A DNA stretch of 64,000 nucleotides. Source: Staphylococcus pettenkoferi. Its GTDB lineage: Bacteria; Bacillota; Bacilli; Staphylococcales; Staphylococcaceae. Below the pieces are notes generated by a model that saw only the letters and a program-made list of their open reading frames with translations, did not search any database and was not told where the DNA came from. The translations under genes and the position numbers were made by a program. This document shows, piece by piece, positions 28,177-37,977 of this stretch (position 1 is the stretch's first letter; each line of letters opens with the position of its first letter). The stretch covers positions 1 through 64,000 of the forward strand of contig NZ_JANSKK010000007.1 in the NCBI RefSeq assembly GCF_026659735.1, given 5' to 3'.

Positions 28177-29532
28177 CTAGAAGCGAATATGGAACGTCGT
28201 ATATTCGCCTACCACACTTTCAACTACAATCGAACCTCCGTTATGTTCGATGAGTTTCTTCGCTATAGATAATCCCAGTCCATTACCACCGAGTTTGCGT
28301 GAACGTGACTTGTCTACGCGATAGAAACGGTCGAAGATAAACTCTAAATCTTCTTGAGGAATTCCAACGCCATGGTCAGTAATATTAATCGAAATTTGTT
28401 TGTTGCGTAATTGAGTTTCAATCTTAATATATTTATTGTTCTGGTCATATTTAATCGCATTATCGATGAAGATGATGAGTATTTGTTCAAGATGATAGCG
28501 ATTGATCTCTTTCAGTAATGGCTTAGGGTAAGGCTCAAATTCAAAGGTGTAGTCTTCGTGTAAGCGCGCTAGTGATTTTATACGCTGTTTAATTTCTTTA
28601 TTAATATCGACACATTCCACTTCAGACGCGTGTTGCGTGACATCATCTTTCGTTAATAAGAGGAGTTCTTCAACGAGTTTCGTGATTCGTGTCATCTCTT
28701 CTAGCGAAATATTGAGTGATTCTTCAAGCACTTCTGGACTTTCTTTACCCCAACGTTTAATTAAGTTCAGATGACCTTGAATGATTTGCAATGGTGTTCT
28801 GAGTTCGTGTGACGCATCTTCTACGAATTGACGCTGTTGGTTAAAAGAATCTTCTAAGCGCATCATCATGGCGTTAAAGGTTTCGATTAAATTATCTGTT
28901 TCGACATAATTAGTCGGTAGCTGAATCTTTTCTTGGAATCCGTTGCGTCGAATGAGCTGCATTTTATCAGACAAAGTGACTAGAGGCTTCGCAATCTGAG
29001 ATGAGAAAAAGTAACTGATGAGTGCTGTGATTACTGTAGCCAAGATTCCAAATGTCACCGCAAAGAAGTATAACGAATTAACGAGCGTATTATAGTTCTC
29101 TAACGAGTGAATAACCACACTGTAGCCGTGGAATTTCGCAGAATCGATGCGCTGCGTGAGTACGAAATAAGCGGTGTGATGATTCTTAACCACTTTCACC
29201 TTGTTTAAATGATGCTTGTGTAACTGAGGATGATACGTAATCGAATTGTCGTTGGAAGCATCTATCAGTTCTTTGCCTTTGTCGTTAAAGACGATGACCT
29301 TCTGGAAGTTGCCTAGAGACGCATTTAAATCTACTGTAGAGATGTTCTTATAAGGTGTTTCTTCAAATAATGAACCGATATCGTTAGAACTACGTTGTGC
29401 TTCCTCTAACTCATTGTTGCGTAATGCATTACTCAAATAGAAGATAATAATGATACTAAAGATGAGAATGGTCGTAAATGTGATGGTCGTAGTGATGACC
29501 ATCCATTTGGTACGTAATCGGCGTTGCTTCAT
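28177..29532 (-). CDS. arlS: Sensor histidine kinase ArlS
   Basis: Membrane sensor kinase of the ArlRS two-component system, which controls autolysis, adhesion, agglutination and virulence genes in S. aureus. The 451-residue protein has two membrane segments (about 10-32 and 152-175) around an extracellular domain. A HAMP linker follows, then the HisKA box with the phosphorylated histidine in [13 protein letters not shown] near 242, and a catalytic ATPase domain with [15 protein letters not shown] and GLGLSIAKK. It overlaps arlR by four bases. Confidence 0.96.
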   Translation of the reverse strand: MKQRRLRTKWMVITTTITFTTILIFSIIIIFYLSNALRNNELEEAQRSSNDIGSLFEETPYKNISTVDLNASLGNFQKVIVFNDKGKELIDASNDNSITYHPQLHKHHLNKVKVVKNHHTAYFVLTQRIDSAKFHGYSVVIHSLENYNTLVNSLYFFAVTFGILATVITALISYFFSSQIAKPLVTLSDKMQLIRRNGFQEKIQLPTNYVETDNLIETFNAMMMRLEDSFNQQRQFVEDASHELRTPLQIIQGHLNLIKRWGKESPEVLEESLNISLEEMTRITKLVEELLLLTKDDVTQHASEVECVDINKEIKQRIKSLARLHEDYTFEFEPYPKPLLKEINRYHLEQILIIFIDNAIKYDQNNKYIKIETQLRNKQISINITDHGVGIPQEDLEFIFDRFYRVDKSRSRKLGGNGLGLSIAKKLIEHNGGSIVVESVVGEYTTFHIRF

Positions 29533-30191
29533 TGTCGTATCACATATCCTACACCGCGTACGGTTTCAATGTATTTATCCATATGATAAGGCTTTAATTT
29601 ATTACGTAGATAACGTATGTAGACATCAACTACATTCGTTTCGACTTCAGTGTTGAATCCCCATACATTTTCAATGATTTGTTCACGGTGCATCACATGG
29701 TTGCGATTTGTCGCGAGTAAGAAGAGGAGGTCATATTCCGTCTTCGTCAGTTCTAAAGTGTCATCATCCACCGTCACTTTGAAGGCGTCGATATCGATGA
29801 CGAGCCCGTTAATATTAATGATATTCTTCTGAGGTTGTCTCCGCATCGTTGCACGTATACGCGCCAACAGTTCTTCTATTTCGAAAGGTTTCACGATATA
29901 ATCGTCAGCGCCGTAATCTAGCCCCGTTACTTTGTCATACGTATCACTTTTCGCAGTGATAATGATGATGGGCGTTTGTTGTTTTTGGCGAATTTGACGG
30001 CAAATTTCGAGTCCATTTACGTGCGGCAACATCAAGTCTAATAAGATTAAATCGTAATTATGTTGGAGCGCACGATCTAGCCCACTTCTTCCATCATTCT
30101 CAATATCTACTAAATAATTCTCATGTTTAAGTTCGAGTTCAATGAAACGCGCTAAATTCTGTTCATCTTCAACAATGAGTATTCTCGTCAT
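29529..30191 (-). CDS. arlR: Response regulator ArlR
   Basis: OmpR-family response regulator of 220 residues. The receiver domain has the phosphorylation site in LILLDLMLP (residue 52), the conserved threonine in IIITAKSD and the lysine in YIVKPF. The winged-helix DNA-binding domain occupies the C-terminal half ([16 protein letters not shown], then VRGVGYVIR). Cotranscribed with arlS. Confidence 0.97.
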   Translation of the reverse strand: MTRILIVEDEQNLARFIELELKHENYLVDIENDGRSGLDRALQHNYDLILLDLMLPHVNGLEICRQIRQKQQTPIIIITAKSDTYDKVTGLDYGADDYIVKPFEIEELLARIRATMRRQPQKNIININGLVIDIDAFKVTVDDDTLELTKTEYDLLFLLATNRNHVMHREQIIENVWGFNTEVETNVVDVYIRYLRNKLKPYHMDKYIETVRGVGYVIRQ

Positions 30192-30379
30192 AGTTCACAC
30201 CTCAGAGTTTAATTCATATGATTACGTAATAGTTTGTAAACAACATCATATCGCAACTCTGTTAAAAGGTAAACGTCTTTTTTCTGACAATCTTTAGAAA
30301 AATGAAAGCGTGAGATTGCTTTAATAGCGCCTTTTAGGGACCAGTTAAAAATTTTCTTGAAAAAAGTTGCTATTTCTAA
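30192..30379. other. arlR upstream region
   Basis: The region left of the isrR promoter carries no gene I trust. A minus-strand frame of 82 codons (30209-30457) crosses the isrR promoter, has no ribosome binding site and no known relative. The arlRS promoter must lie here or nearby but I could not fix its boxes. Confidence 0.4.
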
Positions 30380-30428
30380 TTGACAACCATTCTCATTCAT
30401 GTATAATTGTAGTTGAAAATGATTATCA
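30380..30428 (+). promoter_or_regulatory. Fur-controlled promoter of the IsrR RNA
   Basis: TTGACA (30380-30385) and TATAAT (30402-30407) are 16 bp apart. A Fur box of the 7-1-7 type, TGAAAAT-G-ATTATCA (30414-30428), covers the expected start of transcription and differs from TGATAATNATTATCA at one base. A second, weaker one (TGACAAC-C-ATTCTCA, 30381-30395) overlaps the -35 and spacer. Iron-loaded Fur would block transcription, so the RNA should appear under iron starvation. Confidence 0.85.
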
Positions 30429-30582
30429 ATTCCAAATGAACTATTCCCCCCACACATATTTCGTTCTAATTGGATTGATCATTTTCACAATATCCCCTTT
30501 TATATGCCCGTAAAAGACTAACGTTGCGAGACAACGTGTTATTAAATGAAAACCGGTTTGCCATACATAAACCGGTTTTTAT
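30414..30582 (+). ncRNA. isrR: Iron-responsive small regulatory RNA IsrR
   Basis: A transcript of about 170 nt is bounded by the Fur-controlled promoter and a terminator (AAACCGGTTT at 30550-30559 with 30569-30578, then T). It contains C-rich stretches (TTCCCCCC at about 30444-30451, ATCCCCTTTT at about 30492-30501) of the kind IsrR uses to block ribosome binding sites. In S. aureus, IsrR lies between arlR and the PAP2 gene pgpB, as here, and represses iron-using enzymes such as those of nitrate respiration and the TCA cycle. Identification is by position and architecture, not by alignment. Confidence 0.82.
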
Positions 30583-30613
30583 CATACCTATTACAAAGAC
30601 TTAAAGACACATG

Positions 30614-30658
30614 AAAGCGACACAAAGTTTCCAGTGAACGGAAATTGTGTCGCTTTTT
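30614..30658 (+). terminator. Second rightward terminator downstream of isrR
   Basis: AAAGCGACACA with the inner AGTTTCC pairs with GGAAATT and GTGTCGCTTT, followed by a T-run. It lies about 30 bp after the isrR terminator and no gene precedes it on this strand, so it may catch read-through from isrR. Confidence 0.75.
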
Positions 30659-30743
30659 TGTTGACTATACGTGTACTCAAACGTAAGGAGATGAACGCCC
30701 TCCTACCCTCTTACTACACGCTTAAGAATTTCTAGCTATAAAA

Positions 30744-30778
30744 TACCGCTCTAGGGCGTTAACCATTCTAGAGCGGTA
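30744..30778 (-). terminator. Terminator after the PAP2 gene
   Basis: TACCGCTCTAG (30744-30754) pairs perfectly with CTAGAGCGGTA (30768-30778). On the minus strand it is followed by TTTTAT. It ends the leftward operon whose last gene is the PAP2 protein. Confidence 0.8.
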
Positions 30779-30842
30779 CTCATATGATCTATATTTACTT
30801 GGTTATCACTAGTAAGATTTATTTTACACAATAATAACGTTA

Positions 30843-31457
30843 TTAAATTTGCAATTTGTGTCGCAAAATGAGTGTCGAAAGTATCAAGGAACTGCCGCCA
30901 CCTAATAGTCCTGCCATGATATCAGTCGGATAATGTACGCCTAAATAAATGCGTGAAGAACAAATACCTAGAATAAATAACGTACAAATGATATAAACGA
31001 CAATTCTAGCTTTCGATTTGATTAAGCGATGTGCTAAGTAAATCAAGCTACCAAAGAATGCAATGGAACCCATCGCATGTCCGCTCGGAAAGCTATAACC
31101 TGAGGCTTCAACGAGTCGCAATACAGTCGGTCTTTCACGATCAAAGATGTTTTTTAGTAACGGATTGAGAATCGTTGAAAGTCCCATCGTAAACACGAAG
31201 AATAGCATTTCTACATAATAGCGTTTGAGCGCAAGATAGATGACCAAGATCAATGATAAGACAGCTATCGTATAGACTTCACCGATCTTTGTTATTCCTA
31301 TGAAGAATGTAGTTGTAAGAAAGCTTTCGGATGAGAAGATGAAATGATAGACCCCATTATCAACTTCACGTCCGATTTGGGCGCCGTGATATAAGGCGAT
31401 TAAACTAAAGAGTATGATACAAATGATCAATATGAGTATACGTTTCCATCTCGTCAT
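30843..31457 (-). CDS. pgpB: PAP2 family membrane phosphatase (PgpB-like)
   Basis: A 204-residue membrane protein with six hydrophobic segments and all three PAP2 phosphatase motifs: KNIFDRERP near residue 107, SYSFPSGHAMG-type (GYSFPSGHAMGS near 124) and SRIYLGVHYPTDI near 168. Such enzymes dephosphorylate undecaprenyl pyrophosphate or phosphatidylglycerol phosphate outside the membrane. It lies 18 bp after murG, which fits a role in lipid carrier recycling. Confidence 0.88.
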   Translation of the reverse strand: MTRWKRILILIICIILFSLIALYHGAQIGREVDNGVYHFIFSSESFLTTTFFIGITKIGEVYTIAVLSLILVIYLALKRYYVEMLFFVFTMGLSTILNPLLKNIFDRERPTVLRLVEASGYSFPSGHAMGSIAFFGSLIYLAHRLIKSKARIVVYIICTLFILGICSSRIYLGVHYPTDIMAGLLGGGSSLILSTLILRHKLQI

Positions 31458-31475
31458 AAATACTACCTCTTTCGT

Positions 31476-32549
31476 TTAACCTAATGCATCTTTAATAAAT
31501 TTATTGAATAAGTCTTCTTTAGTATAGCTTTCTTTGTAATCATGCATTGAATCAATGATCGTTGAACGATGTGCTTCGATATCTTGCAACTCATCAATCA
31601 AACGATGTTCAGTGAGTTGATCTTCAGCTATCATACGTCCGTAACCTTTAGATTCAAAGTTCTTCGCATTATCAATTTGGTCGCCACGTGATTGGTCTAA
31701 GCCAAGTGGAATGAGTAACATTGGGATATTTAATGTTAAAAATTCATAAATGGCATTAGAACCGGCACGACTGATAACCGTATGCGTAATCGCAAGCAAA
31801 TCAGTTAAATCATCTTTTACGAATTCAAATTGCTTATAACCTTTCACATTATTGAGTGACGAATCGAGCAACCCTTTACCTGTTAAATGAATAACTTGGT
31901 ATTTTTCGAGTAATAAATCGAGATTTTGACGAATAATGTCATTTAGCTTTTTACTTCCTAAGCTGCCACCCATCACCAGTAAGACAGGTTTCTTATCAGT
32001 GAACTCAGTGAGTTGGTAACCGCGACCTTTGTCACCGTGGAGTAAATCTTGGCGCACCGTGGCTCCAACGAAGTCAGCCTTGTCGTTCGGTAAGTATTTG
32101 ACTGTGTCCTCAAACGTTGTATAGATTTTTTTGGCGAATTTGAGTGCAATCTTATTCGCTAAGCCTGGTGTTAAATCAGATTCATGGATGATGGTAGGAA
32201 TCTTTAAGGATTTCGCAGCGATCACTACGGGCACTGAAACAAATCCACCTTTAGAGAATAAGGCATCAGGACGTTCTTTCTTCAACACTTTGCGTGCATC
32301 CAGAATACCTTTGAGTACTTTAAAGACATCTTTAATATTCTCGAAAGAGAGGTAACGACGTAGTTTACCACTTGAAATTGTATGATAGGTAATATCAGGC
32401 AGTTGTGATTCAATCATTTCTCTTTCTATTCCTTGCTTGGAACCGATGTAGAATGCTTGATGGCCTTGTTCGATAGCAGTGGGAATAAGACTGAGATTGA
32501 CTGAAACATGTCCAACTGTTCCTCCACCTGTAAATGCTATTTTTGCCAT
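31476..32549 (-). CDS. murG: UDP-GlcNAc:lipid I N-acetylglucosaminyltransferase
   Basis: Makes lipid II, the final cytoplasmic step of peptidoglycan synthesis at the membrane. The 357-residue GT28 protein has the glycine-rich loop FTGGGTVGHVSVNLS (residues 6-20), the second loop LLVMGGSLGSKKLND near 184 and the donor-binding block SRAGSNAIYEFL near 258. The acceptor loop reads HVSVNLSL where many homologues have HVxPALA, as in staphylococci. A GAGGTTG site precedes the start. Confidence 0.96.
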   Translation of the reverse strand: MAKIAFTGGGTVGHVSVNLSLIPTAIEQGHQAFYIGSKQGIEREMIESQLPDITYHTISSGKLRRYLSFENIKDVFKVLKGILDARKVLKKERPDALFSKGGFVSVPVVIAAKSLKIPTIIHESDLTPGLANKIALKFAKKIYTTFEDTVKYLPNDKADFVGATVRQDLLHGDKGRGYQLTEFTDKKPVLLVMGGSLGSKKLNDIIRQNLDLLLEKYQVIHLTGKGLLDSSLNNVKGYKQFEFVKDDLTDLLAITHTVISRAGSNAIYEFLTLNIPMLLIPLGLDQSRGDQIDNAKNFESKGYGRMIAEDQLTEHRLIDELQDIEAHRSTIIDSMHDYKESYTKEDLFNKFIKDALG

Positions 32550-32559
32550 AATTCAACCT

Positions 32560-33069
32560 CTATTCTTCTAATTTTTTATAATATGCGTAAAAGGGTTCGC
32601 CCTTATTGAACGGATGATAATCGATTTCTGCTTCTCCAGCTTTAGAGAAACCGAACTTTTCAAACAAACCTTGCGCAGGCTTATTTAAAGCGAATGTATC
32701 AGTTAAGAGCACGTGAATATCATGATCGAGCGCGAGATTCACTGCGAAATCAAAGAGTTCTGTCGCAGCCCCTTTGTAATCTTGTGAACCTGCTAAGCGA
32801 TGAATCACATATGCACCTTCACGATGCACTGGCCAATCAATCTTATCATACCAGTCGGATTGAACTTGGTCGATAACGATAAAGCCATAAATGTGTTGAT
32901 CTATATCTAATACATAAAGCGTTTCTTTCTCGATATCTTCTTCAAAATGCTCTTCCAATGGATAAGCATCATCCCACTGATGATTATTGTCCTGCTTCAT
33001 CAACGCTTTCGCTTCTTCAACAAGTTCAAGGATTGTCGGAAGATCTTCTGTCGTCGCTAATCTTATCAT
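32560..33069 (-). CDS. GNAT family N-acetyltransferase
   Basis: A 169-residue acetyltransferase with the GNAT fold: an N-terminal MIRLATTEDLPTILELVEEA, a central strand YGFIVIDQV, and the acetyl-CoA binding motif IHRLAGSQDYKGAATELFDF near residue 90. The C-terminal part contains GLFEKFGFSKAGE, typical of the family. It lies 10 bp upstream of murG in the same operon. The substrate is unknown. Confidence 0.85.
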   Translation of the reverse strand: MIRLATTEDLPTILELVEEAKALMKQDNNHQWDDAYPLEEHFEEDIEKETLYVLDIDQHIYGFIVIDQVQSDWYDKIDWPVHREGAYVIHRLAGSQDYKGAATELFDFAVNLALDHDIHVLLTDTFALNKPAQGLFEKFGFSKAGEAEIDYHPFNKGEPFYAYYKKLEE

Positions 33070-33087
33070 AAGGGCAACACCTCTTTA

Positions 33088-34551
33088 TTATTGTAGTTTG
33101 TGTAATAAATCATCTAATACGGTATCATGTTTATTTGATTTATCGACTAATGCTTGAGTGAATTTCTCATTTGTTGATTTATCAAACTCACCTGTTTCAT
33201 CTAAATGATGGTCTTTTTGGAATGCTTTAACTTGACGTTCTAAATTAGAATCGAACGTCTTACTTTCATCATCAGTATGATAACCTAAGGCATTCAAACC
33301 GATCTTAATCGTTGAAACATGTTGATTGTTATCACCGACTTTTAATGTGTTATCCGTCGGAATTACACTCAGTTGTTGATATTTAGGTGGTTTGATTGTG
33401 TGGTCCGGTTTAATGCCTTTCTTATGAATGTAATGGCCTTTTGGAGTTAACCATTTCATGTTGGTAAACTTCAAGAGTGAGCCATCTTTAAATTCATGTG
33501 TTGTTTGTACGATACCCTTACCGAATGACTTAGAACCATAAATTGTAGCTTTATTATAATCTCTCATCGCGCCGGTAAAGACTTCAGACGCACTTGCTGA
33601 ACCTTCGTTAATGAGGATAGACACATCCATATCTTGTGCTTCTTTAAGTGCGTTATTAGATGTTTTAATATTCTCTGTATGGTCGCCCTTTTGAAGTTCA
33701 ACGGCAGTTTTATTTTTATCGACAAAGACATTAATCATCTTTACAGCTTCATCTAAGAGACCGCCCGGATTGTTACGGAGATCAAGTACGACTTTATTGA
33801 TACCCGCTTTATGTGCTTTGAGCAAGGCAGATTTCAATTCTCCTGAGGTGCTACTTTGGAATTTATTAATTTTAAGCACAGCCACATTGCCATGTTTTGA
33901 ATAATCGACACTCTTCACATGAATCTTATCACGTTTAATCTTGAAGTCTTGTTCATGTGTACCACGTTGAATCGTTAACGTTACAGTGCTGCCTTTTTTG
34001 CCTCTAACCTTTTTCACAATCGCTTCTAAAGGTTGTCCCTTAACCGATTTGCCGTCGACTTTCTTCACGATATCTTTCGGCTTCAATCCAGCTTTCTCAG
34101 CAGGTGACCCTTTCATTGGACTGGTGATTTGAACGTGTTGATCTTTCTTCTGCATTTCTGCACCAATACCGACGAAATCTCCCGACACGTCCTCATTGAA
34201 AGACTTCGTTTGGTCTTTCGTCATGTATTCAGAATAAGGATCGTCGAGTTCTTTCACCATGCCATCAATAGCAGCTTTCGATAATTTATCGGGATCTTTC
34301 TTTTTATAGTAATCATTCGTCAAAGTTTGATACACATTTTCTACTTTGGAAAATGACTGCCGTTGATGCTTGTCTAAACCACTGCGCCAATGTTGGAAAC
34401 CTAAAGTAGCTGCAACAGCGATCAAAACAGTGAGAATGATAGTGACGAGTAAAAGTAGTACCAATCTGCTTTTTCTAATATGTAAAGGTCGAGCTGAGTG
34501 CTGTTTCTTAGAGAGGTTGCTCTGTGTCTCATGTTCTTCAGAATTTGCCAT
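33088..34551 (-). CDS. ctpA: C-terminal processing serine peptidase CtpA
   Basis: An S41 peptidase anchored in the membrane and acting at the cell wall, linked to stress tolerance and virulence in S. aureus. The 487-residue protein has an N-terminal membrane anchor (about 30-52), a PDZ domain (about 110-190), the catalytic Ser in NEGSASASE near 318 and Lys in YGSKSFGKG near 343, and a C-terminal peptidoglycan-binding domain (IKIGLNALGYHTDD near 413). GGAAGGAG supports the ATG at 34551 over the one three codons upstream. Confidence 0.93.
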   Translation of the reverse strand: MANSEEHETQSNLSKKQHSARPLHIRKSRLVLLLLVTIILTVLIAVAATLGFQHWRSGLDKHQRQSFSKVENVYQTLTNDYYKKKDPDKLSKAAIDGMVKELDDPYSEYMTKDQTKSFNEDVSGDFVGIGAEMQKKDQHVQITSPMKGSPAEKAGLKPKDIVKKVDGKSVKGQPLEAIVKKVRGKKGSTVTLTIQRGTHEQDFKIKRDKIHVKSVDYSKHGNVAVLKINKFQSSTSGELKSALLKAHKAGINKVVLDLRNNPGGLLDEAVKMINVFVDKNKTAVELQKGDHTENIKTSNNALKEAQDMDVSILINEGSASASEVFTGAMRDYNKATIYGSKSFGKGIVQTTHEFKDGSLLKFTNMKWLTPKGHYIHKKGIKPDHTIKPPKYQQLSVIPTDNTLKVGDNNQHVSTIKIGLNALGYHTDDESKTFDSNLERQVKAFQKDHHLDETGEFDKSTNEKFTQALVDKSNKHDTVLDDLLHKLQ

Positions 34552-34887
34552 CGCATTCACTCCTTCCTTTTAGTATAAAATTGAAACAATAAGAAATTTA
34601 TAGTTACTTCACAATAAAGTAAGCTAAGGTTAGAACATAAATTGACGTAGTCGTAGTTAACTCTACCTTGCACGTGTCGGAATGGCGCTACCATAGCTTG
34701 TGCCAGCAACGTACGTGAGTCAATCGCAGAACTACTACAGTGAGAATGACTGTCATAACCTTAGCTTAGAGTATGAAATTGCGTATTCATTTGCTGATAG
34801 ATCTGGCTTATCATCTCACGTGTCGGAGTACGAGAGATAGACCTATTATGCTCTTCTGAGTAATGACAATTGCAATGGTTAAGTGAA
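34552..34887. other. Structured intergenic region between ctpA and yozE
   Basis: No gene is seen in these 336 bp. A perfect 13-bp inverted repeat, TAAGCTAAGGTTA (34620-34632) and TAACCTTAGCTTA (34756-34768), encloses about 120 bp with further short pairings. CACGTGTCGGA occurs twice, once inside (about 34671) and once outside (about 34818). It looks like a mobile palindromic element or a structured RNA. Confidence 0.55.
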
Positions 34888-35109
34888 CTAGAATTTCAAC
34901 CACTCTTGGTAGTCCTCGTACATATCATCAAAGACGGACATAGATACTGAGTAACCACCTTCTGTTTCAATATAATCACTTAGCACATTAAAGTCTGATT
35001 CTTGTTTGGGAAATGCCAAATCATCAAAGATTTCTTCAGCGAGCACGCCTTTATCATCCTTTTGACCTCGAACTGTCATCGCATAATGATAGAATGAATG
35101 ATCTTTCAT
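34888..35109 (-). CDS. YozE family protein (UPF0346)
   Basis: A 73-residue acidic protein, [20 protein letters not shown] at its start, of the YozE SAM-like helical family conserved in Bacilli. The start codon overlaps the stop of crr, so it is cotranscribed with that gene. Function unknown. Confidence 0.85.
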   Translation of the reverse strand: MKDHSFYHYAMTVRGQKDDKGVLAEEIFDDLAFPKQESDFNVLSDYIETEGGYSVSMSVFDDMYEDYQEWLKF

Positions 35110-35609
35110 TAGCTCATAGTCACATCAGCAAGTTTCGTTTCACCTTTAACTAAAGCTTGCGCATCTTCAATATGCACTGAAGCAGCTTGGTCTGAGTTAG
35201 TAATAATAACTGGTGAAACAGTGGATTTCGCATTGGATTTGATGTGTTCAAGGTCAAATGTGAGTAAAGGATCTCCAACAGATACTGTATCTCCACTTGC
35301 AACTTCGATTTCGAAACCTTCGCCGTCAAGTTGAACTGTGTCTAAACCAACGTGTACAAGTAATTCAAGCCCGTTATCTGCTTTCAACCCGATAGCGTGT
35401 TTCGTTGGAAAGACGTTATCTACTTTACCATTGATTGGTGAAACGACGTGACCTTCAGTAGGGTCGATACCAAAGCCTTCCCCCATCATTTTTTGAGCGA
35501 ATACAGGGTCAGGGATATCGTCGATTTTTACATATTCGCCTGTCATCGGCGCATAAATTTCAATATCTTTACTTACTTCTTTATCTTTACCAAATAATTT
35601 CTTAAACAT
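35109..35609 (-). CDS. crr: PTS glucose-type EIIA protein
   Basis: Soluble phosphocarrier of the phosphotransferase system, 166 residues. The phosphorylated histidine is in [14 protein letters not shown] near residue 83, and the other active-site histidine is in TKHAIGL near 67. It begins with an N-terminal extension and the family block [20 protein letters not shown]. It is followed by yozE with an overlap and preceded 13 bp upstream by msrB, an arrangement kept in staphylococci. Confidence 0.92.
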   Translation of the reverse strand: MFKKLFGKDKEVSKDIEIYAPMTGEYVKIDDIPDPVFAQKMMGEGFGIDPTEGHVVSPINGKVDNVFPTKHAIGLKADNGLELLVHVGLDTVQLDGEGFEIEVASGDTVSVGDPLLTFDLEHIKSNAKSTVSPVIITNSDQAASVHIEDAQALVKGETKLADVTMS

Positions 35610-35622
35610 GTTCTAATACTCC

Positions 35623-36051
35623 TTACTTTTTAAAATGAGATACTAAATCGCCATAGCCTAGCTCTTCAAGTTTATCATATGGAATAAACTGAATCGCAGC
35701 TGAATTAATACAGTATCTCAAACCGCCTCTATCTTGAGGACCGTCGTTAAAGACATGACCTAAATGGCTATTTGCATCTTCGGAACGGACCTCTGTTCTA
35801 AGCATACCATGAGATTTATCCGCTAGCTCGATAATTTCGTCATCATCGAGTGCTTTTGAGAAACTCGGCCAGCCGCAACTGGATTCGAATTTGTCCTCAG
35901 AGGTAAATAGCGGTTTACCTGAAATCTTGTCTACATAGATGCCTTTCTCAAAGTGATTCCAATATTCATTCTGGAATGGCGGTTCTGTGCCATCTTCTTG
36001 TGTTACAAGATATTCGATATCATTTAAATCGGCTTTATCTTTTTTAATCAT
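35623..36051 (-). CDS. msrB: Peptide methionine sulfoxide reductase MsrB
   Basis: Reduces the R form of methionine sulfoxide in proteins. The 142-residue protein has SSCGWPSF near residue 57 and the catalytic cysteine in [11 protein letters not shown] near 117. The start [10 protein letters not shown] at 36051 follows GGGGGAAA and overlaps the msrA end by eight bases. A much longer upstream extension of the frame is only the shadow of msrA. Confidence 0.95.
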   Translation of the reverse strand: MIKKDKADLNDIEYLVTQEDGTEPPFQNEYWNHFEKGIYVDKISGKPLFTSEDKFESSCGWPSFSKALDDDEIIELADKSHGMLRTEVRSEDANSHLGHVFNDGPQDRGGLRYCINSAAIQFIPYDKLEELGYGDLVSHFKK

Positions 36052-36571
36052 TCTGTTTCCCCCAGTGCTTTTCAATAAATGCTTGTCTGCCTGAACCGCG
36101 TTGATACTGTTCGTAATGCATCGGATTCTTTTTATAAAAATCTTGATGATACGACTCAGCGGGATAGAAGTTCTTATATGGACGAATGGGTGTAATGACA
36201 GGTTTGTTGAATATCGCAGCTTCGTTGAGCTCTTGAATCTTAGCTTCCGCTGCTTTCTTCTGTTCTTCATCGTGATAGAAGATTACTGGAGCATAGTGCT
36301 CACCGCGATCGAAGAACTGTCCACCGTTATCAGTGGGATCGAACGTTTTAAAATAAATATCTAATATATTGTCAAAACCGGTAATCTCTGGGTCGTATGT
36401 GATTTGTACAGCTTCAACGTGACCTGTTTGATCTGAGCACACTTCCTCGTAAGTTGGGTTCTCTACGTGACCACCGCTGTACCCTGAGACAACACTTTCA
36501 ATGCCTGGGTAAGAAGTGAACGGCTTCACGAGGCACCAGAAACAACCACCGGCTAATGTTGCATATGCCAT
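36044..36571 (-). CDS. msrA: Peptide methionine sulfoxide reductase MsrA
   Basis: Reduces the S form of methionine sulfoxide. The 175-residue protein has the catalytic motif GGCFWC near residues 8-13 and the family block [19 protein letters not shown]. Two further motifs ([23 protein letters not shown]) form the substrate pocket. Together with msrB it repairs oxidised proteins. It starts after a GGAGGTTAAC site. Confidence 0.95.
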   Translation of the reverse strand: MAYATLAGGCFWCLVKPFTSYPGIESVVSGYSGGHVENPTYEEVCSDQTGHVEAVQITYDPEITGFDNILDIYFKTFDPTDNGGQFFDRGEHYAPVIFYHDEEQKKAAEAKIQELNEAAIFNKPVITPIRPYKNFYPAESYHQDFYKKNPMHYEQYQRGSGRQAFIEKHWGKQND

Positions 36572-36600
36572 AGTTAACCTCCTTTAATAAGCTGTCAGAA

Positions 36601-37440
36601 TTATTCTCTAACAACGACAAAGCCGATTGCGCCTTGTCCAGTATGATTAGAGATTACTGGCGTAGTTGTATTAACATCGAAATCATCAAACTGAAATTCT
36701 TCTTTAAATTGTGCTTTAATCTTGTCGACAAACTCAATGATATTAGCGTGAGCGATGCCGATTGATTTCAATTGATGACCTTCGATAAATTGATGTACTT
36801 CTTTTTTAAGAAATTGGATCACAGATTTCTGCGTTCGTGAATTGTGAATCATCTCTAGTCGACCATCGATTAATGTGCCGATAGGTTTAATCTTTATCAT
36901 ATTACCGATTAACCCTTTGGTCTTACTGATACGACCACCTTTGATTAATTGACTGAGCTGACCGATGACAACAAAGAGTTTCGTATTGTCTTGTAAATGT
37001 CGAATCTTCTTGAGTATTTCATCTACAGTTAAGCCTTGTCGTGTCCACTCAATTAAGTGTTTGATTTGATAACCTAGACCGAACGAAATCGATTGAGAGT
37101 CGACTACAGTAACGTCACTGTCACTCATATGACTCGCTTGCACAGCTGTTTGATACGTCCCACTAAGTTGTGACGTCATATGGATGCTAATAATCTTTGA
37201 GCCATCAGCCCCGAGATTGTCATAAGTTTCGATAAATTGTCCAATAGCGGGCTGGCTCGTCTTCGTATCTGCGCCTGCTTCAAGGCGCTTGAGAAACTCA
37301 TCTGACGTAATATCAAGCTGATCAGTATACGACGTTTGATCAATCGTTATGTTTAATGGAATCACATGTACGTCATGTTGTTGTAGGAACGATGGTGGTA
37401 AATCTGACGTAGAATCAGTGACGATCTTATATTTAGTCAT
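36601..37440 (-). CDS. DegV family fatty-acid-binding protein
   Basis: A 279-residue DegV-fold protein: [13 protein letters not shown] near residue 6, the lipid-contact motif TSQPAIGQF near 60, and the segment [12 protein letters not shown] near 88. In S. aureus, FakB proteins of this family deliver fatty acids to the kinase FakA. It lies 14 bp after the dihydrofolate reductase gene. Which FakB or DegV paralogue it is cannot be told from the sequence alone. Confidence 0.88.
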   Translation of the reverse strand: MTKYKIVTDSTSDLPPSFLQQHDVHVIPLNITIDQTSYTDQLDITSDEFLKRLEAGADTKTSQPAIGQFIETYDNLGADGSKIISIHMTSQLSGTYQTAVQASHMSDSDVTVVDSQSISFGLGYQIKHLIEWTRQGLTVDEILKKIRHLQDNTKLFVVIGQLSQLIKGGRISKTKGLIGNMIKIKPIGTLIDGRLEMIHNSRTQKSVIQFLKKEVHQFIEGHQLKSIGIAHANIIEFVDKIKAQFKEEFQFDDFDVNTTTPVISNHTGQGAIGFVVVRE

Positions 37441-37454
37441 TTAAGGAAGTCCTC

Positions 37455-37970
<516 letters not shown>

Positions 37971-37977
37971 TCATATC

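Noticed and set aside
30209-30457. An 82-codon minus-strand open frame between arlR and the PAP2 gene
   Set aside because: It crosses the isrR promoter and Fur boxes on the other strand, has no ribosome binding site, and the composition does not look like a protein.
35623-36270. A 215-residue form of MsrB with a long N-terminal extension
   Set aside because: The extension is the shadow of msrA; the normal 142-residue start has a good ribosome binding site.
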